A stretch of DNA of 64,000 nt from Streptomyces diastatochromogenes (lineage in GTDB: Bacteria > Actinomycetota > Actinomycetes > Streptomycetales > Streptomycetaceae). Of this stretch, positions 26,648 through 34,416 are shown piece after piece. The position numbers were made by a program, and so were the translations under genes. Within the stretch, counting starts at the first letter, position 1. Every line of letters begins with the position of its first letter. Location: positions 1 to 64,000 of the forward strand of contig NZ_MCGQ01000048.1 of assembly GCF_002242805.1 (NCBI RefSeq), given 5' to 3'. A model generated the notes under the pieces. It saw nothing but the letters and a program-made list of their open reading frames with translations. It had not been told where the DNA came from and ran no database searches.

Positions 26648-26680
26648 GATACAGGAATGTATCCGATACATCGATGTATC
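26648..26680. promoter_or_regulatory. Paired TetR-type operators (GATACA-N4-TGTATC twice)
   Basis: Two 16-bp inverted repeats with identical arms, GATACAGGAATGTATC (26648-26663) and GATACATCGATGTATC (26665-26680), are separated by one base. The second is a perfect palindrome extended to 18 bp by flanking C/G. They sit between the divergent TetR and alkB genes, so one bound regulator could control both. The 17-bp spacing of centres favours two dimers on nearly opposite faces of the helix, as seen for QacR-type cooperative binding. Confidence 0.8.
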
Positions 26681-26733
26681 GAAAGACTCTCCACCATGGG
26701 AACGTATTTTCGATTCAGGGGTACGCTGGATCC

Positions 26734-27360
26734 ATGTCCACGCATCTGCAGGGCTCCCTGTTCGACCAGACCGACGAGCTGCGGCTCGGCTCCCTCGACG
26801 GGCTGCACCGCACCGAGCTGGGCCGGGGCGCCTGGATCGATGTGCTGCCGGGCTGGCTGAGCGGCGCCGACGCCCTGTTCGAACGGCTGGCGGCCGAGGT
26901 CCCGTGGCGGGCGGAGCGCCGCAAGATGTACGACAACGTGGTGGCCGTACCGCGGCTGCTCGCCTTCTACGCGGCCCAGGACCCGCTGCCGCACCCCGTC
27001 CTGGACGAGGCCCGCGCGGCCCTGTCCGCGCACTACGCGGCGGAGCTGGGCGAGCCGTTCACGACCGCCGGGCTGTGCTTCTACCGCGACGGACGGGACA
27101 GTGTGGCCTGGCACGGCGACCGGATCGGGCGGGGCGCCCGGGAGGACACGATGGTCGCGATCCTCTCCGTCGGCGCGCCCCGGGACCTGCTGCTGCGGCC
27201 GGCCGACGGCGGCACGACGGTCCGGCGGCCGCTCGGGCACGGCGACCTCATCGTGATGGGCGGCTCCTGCCAGCGCACCTGGGAACACTGCGTCCCCAAG
27301 ACCGCCCGGGCGGCGGGACCGCGCATCAGCATCCAGTTCCGGCCGCACGGCGTGCAGTGA
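26734..27360 (+). CDS. alkB: AlkB-type 2-oxoglutarate/Fe(II) dioxygenase
   Basis: 208 residues. Fe(II) ligands are visible as His127, Asp129 (AWHGDRIG) and His185 (TWEHCVPK), and the 2-oxoglutarate-binding Arg197/Arg203 in PRISIQFRP. The substrate-side NxYRDG-like element reads LCFYRDGRDSV. The family repairs 1-methyladenine and 3-methylcytosine in DNA or RNA by oxidative demethylation. The chosen ATG follows the double operator by 53 bp; an upstream in-frame ATG would place the operator in the coding region. Control by a TetR protein rather than Ada is unusual and deserves attention. Confidence 0.9.
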   Translation: MSTHLQGSLFDQTDELRLGSLDGLHRTELGRGAWIDVLPGWLSGADALFERLAAEVPWRAERRKMYDNVVAVPRLLAFYAAQDPLPHPVLDEARAALSAHYAAELGEPFTTAGLCFYRDGRDSVAWHGDRIGRGAREDTMVAILSVGAPRDLLLRPADGGTTVRRPLGHGDLIVMGGSCQRTWEHCVPKTARAAGPRISIQFRPHGVQ

Positions 27361-27442
27361 CGCGGCCACCCTCTTGCGACGGGCGGTACGGCATCTGGTT
27401 GGCTGTCCCCCTCGATCAGTCGCTCAGGGCCTCGGAGAGACC

Positions 27443-28189
27443 ATGCAGGCAGACGTACGCCAAGTCGCCGACGACACCTACCTGGTGCACGGCCACAACA
27501 CCAACTGGGTGATCCTCAAGGACGGGGACGCCGTCACGCTGGTGGACACCGGGTACCCCGGGGACCGGCAGGGCCTCCTCGAATCCCTCGCCACGGTGGG
27601 CAGTTCGCCCGAGGCGGTCGCCGCCGTACTGATCACCCACGCGCACAACGACCACGTCGGCTCCGCCGAGTACCTGCGCGGCACCTACGGCACCCCCATC
27701 TACCTGCACCCGGCGGAAGTCCCGCACGCGCGCCGGGAGTTCCTCCAGCAGGCCACCATCGGCGACGTCGTGCGCAATGCCTGGCGGCCCGGCGTGGTGC
27801 CCTGGGCGGTGCACGTGATCCGTGTGGGCGGGACCGCGCACAACCCGGTCACCGCTCCCGAGCCGTTCCCGGCCGGGGGCGCGCTCGACCTGCCGGGCCG
27901 GCCCGTCCCGGTGCACACCCCCGGCCACACGGACGGCCACTGCGTCTACCACCTGCCCGACGCCGGGATCGTGATCTCCGGCGACGCGCTGGTCAGCGGC
28001 CACGCGACCTCGCGGCTCAAGGGTCCCCAGCTGCTGCACGACTTCTTCCACCACGAGCGCCCCCGGGCCCTGGCCTCGCTGGAGCTGATCGGGGCGCTCG
28101 ACGGCGACACCCTGCTGCCCGGGCACGGGCCCGTCCACCGGGGCTCGGTGCGGGCCGCCGCCGACCAGGCCAGGGAACGCGCCTCCTGA
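27443..28189 (+). CDS. MBL-fold metallo-hydrolase
   Basis: 248 residues. The metal-binding motif is HAHNDH (residues 66-71, LITHAHNDHVGS), followed by the later ligands HTPGHTDGHCVYH, SGDALV and LLPGHGPVH, so the dinuclear zinc site is complete. The family covers hydrolases of many substrates (lactonases, glyoxalase II-like, beta-lactamase-like); none is assigned. No signal peptide is seen. It is 82 bp downstream of alkB on the same strand and may or may not be co-transcribed. Confidence 0.88.
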   Translation: MQADVRQVADDTYLVHGHNTNWVILKDGDAVTLVDTGYPGDRQGLLESLATVGSSPEAVAAVLITHAHNDHVGSAEYLRGTYGTPIYLHPAEVPHARREFLQQATIGDVVRNAWRPGVVPWAVHVIRVGGTAHNPVTAPEPFPAGGALDLPGRPVPVHTPGHTDGHCVYHLPDAGIVISGDALVSGHATSRLKGPQLLHDFFHHERPRALASLELIGALDGDTLLPGHGPVHRGSVRAAADQARERAS

Positions 28190-28220
28190 GAACGTCCGGC
28201 GGGGCCTTAAGGTTCGTCCC

Positions 28221-29456
28221 ATGGCCTTGCAGATCAGCGCCACGAACCCGGAGCACCCCGCGCTCCTGCTCGAACTCCCCTGGGACGTGCCCCTTGAGGA
28301 GTGGCCCGAGGAGTACCTCGTGCCGCTCCCCCGGGGCATCTCCCGGCACGTCGTGCGCTACGCGCGAGCCGGCGACGAGGTGATCGCCGTCAAGGAGCTG
28401 GCCGAGCGGCCCGCACTGCGCGAGTACGAGCTGCTGCGCGACCTGGACCGGCTGGGCATCCCCGCCGTCGACCCGCTCGCGGTGGTCACCGGCCGTACCG
28501 ACCGCGACGGCGCCCCGCTGGAGCCGGTGCTGGTGACCCGGCATCTGCGCGGCTCGCAGCCGTACCGCTCGATGTTCGAGACGACCATGCGGCCGGCGAC
28601 CATGCACCGGCTGATGGACGCCCTCGCGGTGCTGCTGGTGCGGCTGCACCTGGCCGGGTTCGCCTGGGGCGACTGCTCGCTGTCCAACACGCTGTTCCGC
28701 CGGGACGCGGGCGCCTACGCCGCGTACCTGGTGGACGCCGAGACGGGCGACCTGCACCCGCGGCTCAGCCCCGGGCAGCGGGAGTACGACCTCGACCTGG
28801 CCCGGGTGAACATCAGCGGCGAGCTGCTGGACCTGGAGGCGTCCGGCGCGCTGCACCCGTCCGTCGACCCCGTCGAGTTCGGCCACGAGATCTGCACCCG
28901 CTACGCCGGCCTGTGGCAGGAGCTGACCCGCACCTCGGTGTACCCGGCGGGCAAGTACCACTACATAGAGCGCCGGATACGCCGGCTGAACGACCTCGGC
29001 TTCGACGTGGCCGAGATGCAGATCGAGCACTCCTCGAACGGCGACACGGTCACCTTCGTGCCCAAGGTCGTCGACGCCGGCCACCACCAGCGCCAGCTGC
29101 TGCGGCTGACCGGCCTCGACGCCGAGGAGAACCAGGCCCGGCGGCTGCTGAACGACCTGGAGAGCTGGATGGCCACCCAGGACGACTACGCGCCCGGCGA
29201 CCCCCTCGCCGCCCGCCCCGAGGTGCTCGCCCACCGCTGGGTGCGGGACGTGTTCCGGCCCACCGTCCGCGCGGTCCCGCTGGAGCTGCGCGGCACCATG
29301 GACCCGGCCGAGATCTACCACGAACTGCTCGAACACCGCTGGTACCTGTCCGAGCAGGCGCAGCACGACATAGGCCTCGACACCGCGGTCGAGGACTACA
29401 TCGCGCACGTCCTGCCGAAGGCCCGCGCGACCCTGGAGCCGACGACCCCCGACTAG
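28221..29456 (+). CDS. DUF4032 protein with kinase-like fold
   Basis: 411 residues. The N-terminal half looks like an atypical (WaaP/RIO-like) kinase: a Lys in VIAVKELAER, catalytic-loop-like FAWGDCSLSNTLFRRD (Asp and Asn in place) and YLVDAETGDLHP as the metal-binding Asp. The C-terminal half (HPSVDPVEFGHEICTRYAG onward) is the DUF4032 extension. Biochemical role unknown; the retained Lys/Asp/Asn/Asp suggest real phosphotransfer, unlike the dead kinase at 47042. It is 31 bp after the MBL gene and converges on the universal stress protein gene. Confidence 0.8.
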   Translation: MALQISATNPEHPALLLELPWDVPLEEWPEEYLVPLPRGISRHVVRYARAGDEVIAVKELAERPALREYELLRDLDRLGIPAVDPLAVVTGRTDRDGAPLEPVLVTRHLRGSQPYRSMFETTMRPATMHRLMDALAVLLVRLHLAGFAWGDCSLSNTLFRRDAGAYAAYLVDAETGDLHPRLSPGQREYDLDLARVNISGELLDLEASGALHPSVDPVEFGHEICTRYAGLWQELTRTSVYPAGKYHYIERRIRRLNDLGFDVAEMQIEHSSNGDTVTFVPKVVDAGHHQRQLLRLTGLDAEENQARRLLNDLESWMATQDDYAPGDPLAARPEVLAHRWVRDVFRPTVRAVPLELRGTMDPAEIYHELLEHRWYLSEQAQHDIGLDTAVEDYIAHVLPKARATLEPTTPD

Positions 29457-29465
29457 GTCACCAGG

Positions 29466-30332
29466 TCACTCGTGCGGGACCACGGCCACCGGGCACTCGG
29501 CGTGGTGCAGCACGCCGTGCGCGACCGAGCCGATGCGGGCGCCCACCGCCGTGCGGTGCGCCCGGCGGCCGACGACCATCAGCTGGGCCCGGGCGGCCAT
29601 CGAGAGCAGTACCTGCCCCGCGCTGCCCATCTCGATGTGCTCGGCCACGGGCACCTGCGGGAAGCGCTCGCGCCACGGCTGGAGCGCCTCGGCCAGGGCC
29701 TTCCGCTCGTACGGTTCGAGACCGCCGGCGTCGTCCAGGAGCTTCAGCGAACCGGGGCTGTAGGCGAAGACCGGCGGCAGCGTCCAGGCGCGTACGGCCC
29801 GGACGGTGGCGCCGCGGGCGGCCGCCGTCTCGAACGCGAACCGCAGCGCGGCCGCGCTGTCCTCCGGAGCGCCGTGCTGGCCGACGACGACGTCCCGGCC
29901 GGCCGCCTCCGCCGCCGGCTCGTTCCCGGCGCGCACCAGGACCACGGGCCGGTGCGTCCCGGCTATCACCTGCTGACCGACGGAGCCCAGCAGGAACCCG
30001 ACCACCGTGCCGTGCCCACGTGAGCCGAGCACCAGCATCTCGGCCTCCGCCGCGGCGGCGACCAGCGCCTCGACGGCCCCGCCCTCGAACACGTCGACGC
30101 TCATCCGAAGCTCCGGATGGCGCGCGGAGACGGCGCGCACGGCCTCCGCCACCCCGTCCGACACCCAGCCGTGCTGGGTGTCCCGGTCGACCGCGCCCAG
30201 GGCCTCGTGGAACCGCCAGGCGTGCACCACGCGCAGCGGCAGCCCCCGGCGTACGGCCTCCCGGCCCGCCCAGTCCAGCGCGGCCAGGCTCTCCTCCGTA
30301 CCGTCCACCCCTGCCGTGATCGGGCGTGTCAT
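29466..30332 (-). CDS. Universal stress protein (two Usp domains)
   Basis: 288 residues forming two tandem UspA domains (about 1-145 and 150-288). The first domain has the ATP-binding signature G-x2-G-x9-GS in GSRGHGTVVGFLLGS. In the second the corresponding GRRAHRTAVGARIGS has Ala in place of one Gly, so nucleotide binding there may be weaker. In Streptomyces and mycobacteria such tandem Usps accumulate under hypoxia or stress (DevR/OsdR regulons). No clear regulator site was recognised in the 55-bp gap to the divergent VOC gene. Confidence 0.93.
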   Translation of the reverse strand: MTRPITAGVDGTEESLAALDWAGREAVRRGLPLRVVHAWRFHEALGAVDRDTQHGWVSDGVAEAVRAVSARHPELRMSVDVFEGGAVEALVAAAAEAEMLVLGSRGHGTVVGFLLGSVGQQVIAGTHRPVVLVRAGNEPAAEAAGRDVVVGQHGAPEDSAAALRFAFETAAARGATVRAVRAWTLPPVFAYSPGSLKLLDDAGGLEPYERKALAEALQPWRERFPQVPVAEHIEMGSAGQVLLSMAARAQLMVVGRRAHRTAVGARIGSVAHGVLHHAECPVAVVPHE

Positions 30333-30387
30333 GCGCGGGCCTCCAAGTCCTCGGGCGTCTACGGCCAGTCTTCACTACGCTGCGGGC

Positions 30388-30741
30388 ATGCCCTTGGAAT
30401 GGGAACAGGTGATCGTCGACGCGGCCGACCCGGTGGCCCTGGGCCGCTGGTGGGCCGAAGCGCTCGGGTGGGTGGTGGTCGACGACGCCTCCGACGAGTA
30501 CGAGATCCGGCCGGCGCCGGACCGGCTGCCGGGGCTGCTCTTCGTACCCGTGCCGGAGAAGAAGACGATCAAGAACCGGCTGCATCTCGACTTCCGGCCC
30601 GACGACCAGGCGGCCGAGGTGGCCCGGCTGCTGTCCCTCGGGGCCCGGCACGCGGACGTCGGGCAGGGTGAGCAGCCGTGGGTGACGCTCGCGGATCCCG
30701 AGGGCAACGAGTTCTGCGTGCTGGGCCGGCGCCAAGGCTGA
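30388..30741 (+). CDS. VOC-family protein (glyoxalase-like)
   Basis: 117 residues, one vicinal-oxygen-chelate domain made of two beta-alpha-beta3 units. It begins with QVIVDAADPVALGRWWAEALGW and ends with VTLADPEGNEFCVLG, the standard start and end of the 'glyoxalase-like' (Glyoxalase_6) subgroup. It is small and soluble with no assigned substrate. It starts 55 bp from the divergent Usp gene. Confidence 0.88.
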   Translation: MPLEWEQVIVDAADPVALGRWWAEALGWVVVDDASDEYEIRPAPDRLPGLLFVPVPEKKTIKNRLHLDFRPDDQAAEVARLLSLGARHADVGQGEQPWVTLADPEGNEFCVLGRRQG

Positions 30742-30862
30742 GATCCCGGTCCTCCGCCATCCCGGAGCGAACCCCGGCGATCGAACATACGATGGGCGGG
30801 AGCCGGTGCGGTGGCCCCAGCGACACCGCCCCGTGGATCCGATCGCTCGGGGTGGGAGACGC

Positions 30863-32539
30863 ATGGCACAGGGTGCCGACGCAGCACGGACCGTCATTCT
30901 GACCGTGGACGACGACCCGGGGGTCTCCCGTGCCGTCGCCCGTGACCTCAGGCGGCGCTACGGCGCGTCGTACCGGATCGTGCGCGCCGAGTCGGGAGAG
31001 TCCGCGCTGGAGGCGCTGCGCGAGCTGAAGCTGCGCGGCGACCTGGTGGCCGTGATCCTCGCCGACTACCGGATGCCGCAGATGAACGGCATCGACTTCC
31101 TGGAGCAGGCCCTGGACGTGTATCCGGGGGCCCGGCGCGTGCTGCTCACGGCGTACGCGGACACCAGCGCGGCGATCGACGCGATCAACGTCGTCGATCT
31201 CGATCACTATCTGCTCAAGCCGTGGGATCCGCCGGAGGAGAAGCTCTATCCGGTGCTGGACGACCTGCTGGAGGCGTGGCGGCACAGCGACTACCGGCCC
31301 GTGCCCAGCACCAAGGTCGTGGGGCACCGCTGGTCGGCGCGGTCGTCGGACGTGCGTGAGTTCCTGGCCCGCAACCAGGTGCCGTACCGCTGGTACTCGG
31401 TGGAGGAGCCGGAGGGACAGCGGCTGCTGGCCGCGGCCGGGCAGGACGGGCAGCGGCTGCCGCTGGTGATCACCCCGGACGGCACGGTGCTGGTCGAGCC
31501 CGAGGCGCCCGAGTTGGCCGCACAGGTGGGTCTGGCGACGACGCCGACGGCGGACTTCTACGACCTCGTCGTGATCGGCGGCGGTCCTGCCGGGCTCGGC
31601 GCGGCGGTGTACGGCGCCTCGGAGGGGCTCAGGACCGTGCTCGTGGAGCGGTCGGCGACCGGCGGGCAGGCCGGGCAGAGCTCCCGGATCGAGAACTACC
31701 TCGGCTTCCCGGACGGTGTCTCGGGTGCCCAGCTCACCGACCGGGCACGGCGGCAGGCGGCCAAGTTCGGCGCCGAGATCCTGACCGCGCGCGAGGTGAC
31801 GGGTCTCGAGGTCAACGGCGCGGCCCGGATCGTCCGGTTCGCGGACGGCTCGGCGATCGCGGCGCACAGCATCATCCTGGCGACGGGCGTGCAGTACCGC
31901 CAGCTGGAGGCCCAGGGCTGCACCGATCTGACCGGCTGCGGGGTGTTCTACGGCTCCGCGCTGACCGAGGCGGCCGGCTGCCAGGGGCACGACGTGTACA
32001 TCGTCGGCGGCGCCAACTCGGCGGGCCAGGCGGCGATGTACCTGTCCAGGTTCGCCAAGTCGGTGACGCTGCTGGTGCGCGGCCCCGACCTGTCGGCGTC
32101 GATGTCGTACTACCTGATCCAGCAGATCAACGAGGCCCCGAACATCGAGGTGCGCAGTCACACGGTGGTCGACGCCGCGCACGGTTCTGACCGGCTGGAG
32201 CGGCTGACGCTGCGTCATGTGGCGAGCGGTGAGAGCGAACAGGTCGACGCGCAGTGGATGTTCGTGTTCATCGGCGCGGCTCCGCTGACCGACTGGCTGG
32301 GCGACACCGTGCTGCGCGACGAGCGCGGGTTCATCCTCTCCGGGCCCGATCTGACCCCCGACGGGCGGCCGCCGGTGAGCTGGGAGCTGGACCGGCCGCC
32401 GTACCACCTGGAGACCAGCATTCCCGGCGTGTTCGTGGCGGGCGACGCCCGTGCCGAGTCCGCCAAGCGTGTCGCGTCCGCCGTCGGAGAGGGAGCCATG
32501 GCCGTCATGCTCGTCCACCGGTATCTGGAGCAGTCATGA
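30863..32539 (+). CDS. Receiver domain - glutaredoxin-like - thioredoxin reductase-like fusion
   Basis: 558 residues with three parts. The receiver domain (about 1-135) has VDDDPG and Asp68 in ILADYRMPQMNG, plus the Lys in YLLKPWDPP. A thioredoxin/glutaredoxin-like segment (about 150-225, GHRWSARSSDVREFLARNQV) lacks Cys. The TrxR-like flavoprotein part (about 232-558) has FAD motif VVIGGGPAGLGAAVYGA, NAD(P) motif IVGGANSAGQAAM and GVFVAGDARAESAKRVASA. The place of the redox CATC motif of TrxR reads GVFYGSALTEAA, so disulfide reduction of thioredoxin is not expected. The stop overlaps the next gene's ATG (ATGA), so it is coupled to the cNMP-binding histidine kinase, its presumed phosphodonor. 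Confidence 0.9.
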   Translation: MAQGADAARTVILTVDDDPGVSRAVARDLRRRYGASYRIVRAESGESALEALRELKLRGDLVAVILADYRMPQMNGIDFLEQALDVYPGARRVLLTAYADTSAAIDAINVVDLDHYLLKPWDPPEEKLYPVLDDLLEAWRHSDYRPVPSTKVVGHRWSARSSDVREFLARNQVPYRWYSVEEPEGQRLLAAAGQDGQRLPLVITPDGTVLVEPEAPELAAQVGLATTPTADFYDLVVIGGGPAGLGAAVYGASEGLRTVLVERSATGGQAGQSSRIENYLGFPDGVSGAQLTDRARRQAAKFGAEILTAREVTGLEVNGAARIVRFADGSAIAAHSIILATGVQYRQLEAQGCTDLTGCGVFYGSALTEAAGCQGHDVYIVGGANSAGQAAMYLSRFAKSVTLLVRGPDLSASMSYYLIQQINEAPNIEVRSHTVVDAAHGSDRLERLTLRHVASGESEQVDAQWMFVFIGAAPLTDWLGDTVLRDERGFILSGPDLTPDGRPPVSWELDRPPYHLETSIPGVFVAGDARAESAKRVASAVGEGAMAVMLVHRYLEQS

Positions 32540-34014
32540 GCGGGCAGTTGATGCCGTGCAGTCCCAAGGAGATCGGCTCCCTGTTCCTGTTCGAGAAGCT
32601 GACGCCGGAGCAGTTGGGCCGGCTGTGCAGCGAGGGCCGGGTGGAGCTGTTCCAGCCCGGCCCGGTGTACGCCGAGGGTGACCAGGCCACCTGCTTCTTC
32701 GTGATGATCGAGGGCACGGTCGTGCTGTCCCGCCAGGTCGGCGGCACCGATGTGGAGGTCACCCGCAGCTCGCAGCGCGGGGCGTACGCGGGCGCCATGC
32801 AGGCGTACCTCGGGGACCGGGTGCGGCAGGTGTACAACAACTCGATGCGGGTGACCGAGCCGACGCGGTTCTTCGTGCTGCCGGCGGACACCTTCGCGGC
32901 CGTCATCAGCGAGTGGTTCCCGATGGCCGTGCACCTGCTGGAGGGGCTGTTCTTCGGTTCGAAGAACACCCAGGCCATGATCGGGCAGCGGGAGCGGCTG
33001 CTGGCGCTCGGCTCGCTGTCCGCTGGGCTCACCCATGAGCTGAACAACCCGGCCGCGGCGGCGGTCCGGGCGACGTCGACCCTGCGGGAGCGGGTCGCGA
33101 AGATGCGGCACAAGCTCGCCGTGATCGCCGAAGGCCCGTTCTCCCGGGACGCGTTGGCCGGCCTGATCGAGATCCAGGAGCGCACCGCCGAACGGGTCGC
33201 CAAGGCTCCGGCGCTCAGCCCCCTGGAGGCCTCCGACCGGGAGGACATGCTCACGGAGTGGCTGGAGGACCACGGCCTCGACTACGGCTGGCAGCTGGCG
33301 CCGACCTTCGTGCAGGCCGGGCTCGACATCGACTGGCTGGAGCAGGTCGCGGCGGCCGTGGACGAGGAGATCCTGCCCGGGGCGATCGGCTGGCTCAACT
33401 ACACCATCGAGACCGAGCTGTTGATGAACGAGATCGAGGACTCGACCACCCGTATCTCGCACCTGGTCGACGCGGCCAAGCAGTACTCGCAGCTGGACCG
33501 GGCGCCCTACCGGGTGGTGGACGTGCACGAACTCCTCGACAGCACACTGCTGATGCTGTCGGGCAAGATCGGCCCGCACATCCAGGTGGTCAAGGACTAC
33601 GACCGTACGCTCCCGCAGGTCCCCGGTTATCCGGCGGAGCTGAACCAGGTGTGGACGAACCTCATCGACAACGCGGTGTGCGCCATCAACAGCGCGGGCG
33701 GTGACGGCACGCTGACCGTGCGGACGGCGCTGGACCACGAGCGGATGCTGGTGGAGTTCCGGGACACCGGCCCGGGCGTCCCGCCGGAGATCAGGAGCCG
33801 TATCTTCGATCCGTTCTTCACCACCAAGCCGGTCGGTCAGGGCACCGGGCTCGGCCTGGACATCTCCTGGCGGATCGTCGTGAACAAGCACCACGGCACC
33901 CTGCAGGTCGAGTCGGTGCCCGGCGACACCCGTTTCCAGGTGCTGCTGCCGCTGACCGCCGAGACGCCCGACGACGAGGTGTCCGCCCTGACGACCCCCG
34001 AGGAGGCAGCATGA
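32536..34014 (+). CDS. Histidine kinase with N-terminal cyclic-nucleotide-binding domain
   Basis: 492 residues. The N-terminal cNMP-binding domain (about 15-145; LFLFEKLTPEQLGRLC, EGDQATCFFVMIEG) is followed by a HisKA-like box SLSAGLTHELNNPAAAAVRA with the phospho-His (about 167) and a long helical insert. The HATPase domain has QVWTNLIDNAVCAI (N), DTGPGVPPEI (G1), PFFTTKPVGQGTGLGL (F/G2). There are no membrane segments, so it is a soluble sensor, possibly for a nucleotide or for the flavoprotein itself. It overlaps both neighbours by 4 bp, which strongly implies a stoichiometric module with the receiver fusion and the UBP zinc finger. Confidence 0.92.
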   Translation: MSGQLMPCSPKEIGSLFLFEKLTPEQLGRLCSEGRVELFQPGPVYAEGDQATCFFVMIEGTVVLSRQVGGTDVEVTRSSQRGAYAGAMQAYLGDRVRQVYNNSMRVTEPTRFFVLPADTFAAVISEWFPMAVHLLEGLFFGSKNTQAMIGQRERLLALGSLSAGLTHELNNPAAAAVRATSTLRERVAKMRHKLAVIAEGPFSRDALAGLIEIQERTAERVAKAPALSPLEASDREDMLTEWLEDHGLDYGWQLAPTFVQAGLDIDWLEQVAAAVDEEILPGAIGWLNYTIETELLMNEIEDSTTRISHLVDAAKQYSQLDRAPYRVVDVHELLDSTLLMLSGKIGPHIQVVKDYDRTLPQVPGYPAELNQVWTNLIDNAVCAINSAGGDGTLTVRTALDHERMLVEFRDTGPGVPPEIRSRIFDPFFTTKPVGQGTGLGLDISWRIVVNKHHGTLQVESVPGDTRFQVLLPLTAETPDDEVSALTTPEEAA

Positions 34015-34361
34015 GCGGCCAGGCCGCGATCGACCCGAGCGTTCCGCCGAGCGGCACCGGGTGTGTGGAGTGCGACGAGGCCGGCGGCTGGTGGTTCCAC
34101 CTGCGCCGGTGCGCGACGTGCGGGCACATCGGCTGCTGCGACGACTCCCCCGCCAAGCACGCCACCGGCCACTACCGGAAGACCGGGCATCCGGTGATCC
34201 GCAGCTTCGAGCCGGGCGAGGGCTGGTTCTGGAACTACGACACGAACGAGCTGTACGAGTCCGGGCCCGAACTCGAGCCTCCGGTCAGTCATCCGGCCGA
34301 CCAGCCGGCGCCGGGTCCGGCCGGGCGGGTGCCCGCCGACTGGGCCGAGACGCTGCGCTGA
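34011..34361 (+). CDS. UBP-type zinc finger protein
   Basis: 116 residues. The zinc-binding pattern is CVEC then WFHLRRCATCGHIGCCDDSP with later His in AKHATGHYRKTGHP and the aromatic GWFWNYDTNELYE, matching ZnF-UBP (PF02148), the fold that in eukaryotic deubiquitinases binds the free C-terminus of ubiquitin. Bacteria of this type have no ubiquitin, so it probably recognises another C-terminus or a small ligand. It overlaps the kinase stop by 4 bp and ends the three-gene unit. Confidence 0.9.
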   Translation: MSGQAAIDPSVPPSGTGCVECDEAGGWWFHLRRCATCGHIGCCDDSPAKHATGHYRKTGHPVIRSFEPGEGWFWNYDTNELYESGPELEPPVSHPADQPAPGPAGRVPADWAETLR

Positions 34362-34416
34362 ACGCCCGCAGGTCAGGCACGCGGTCATTGTCGTTGCCGC
34401 GTGTCAGGATGGGGCC

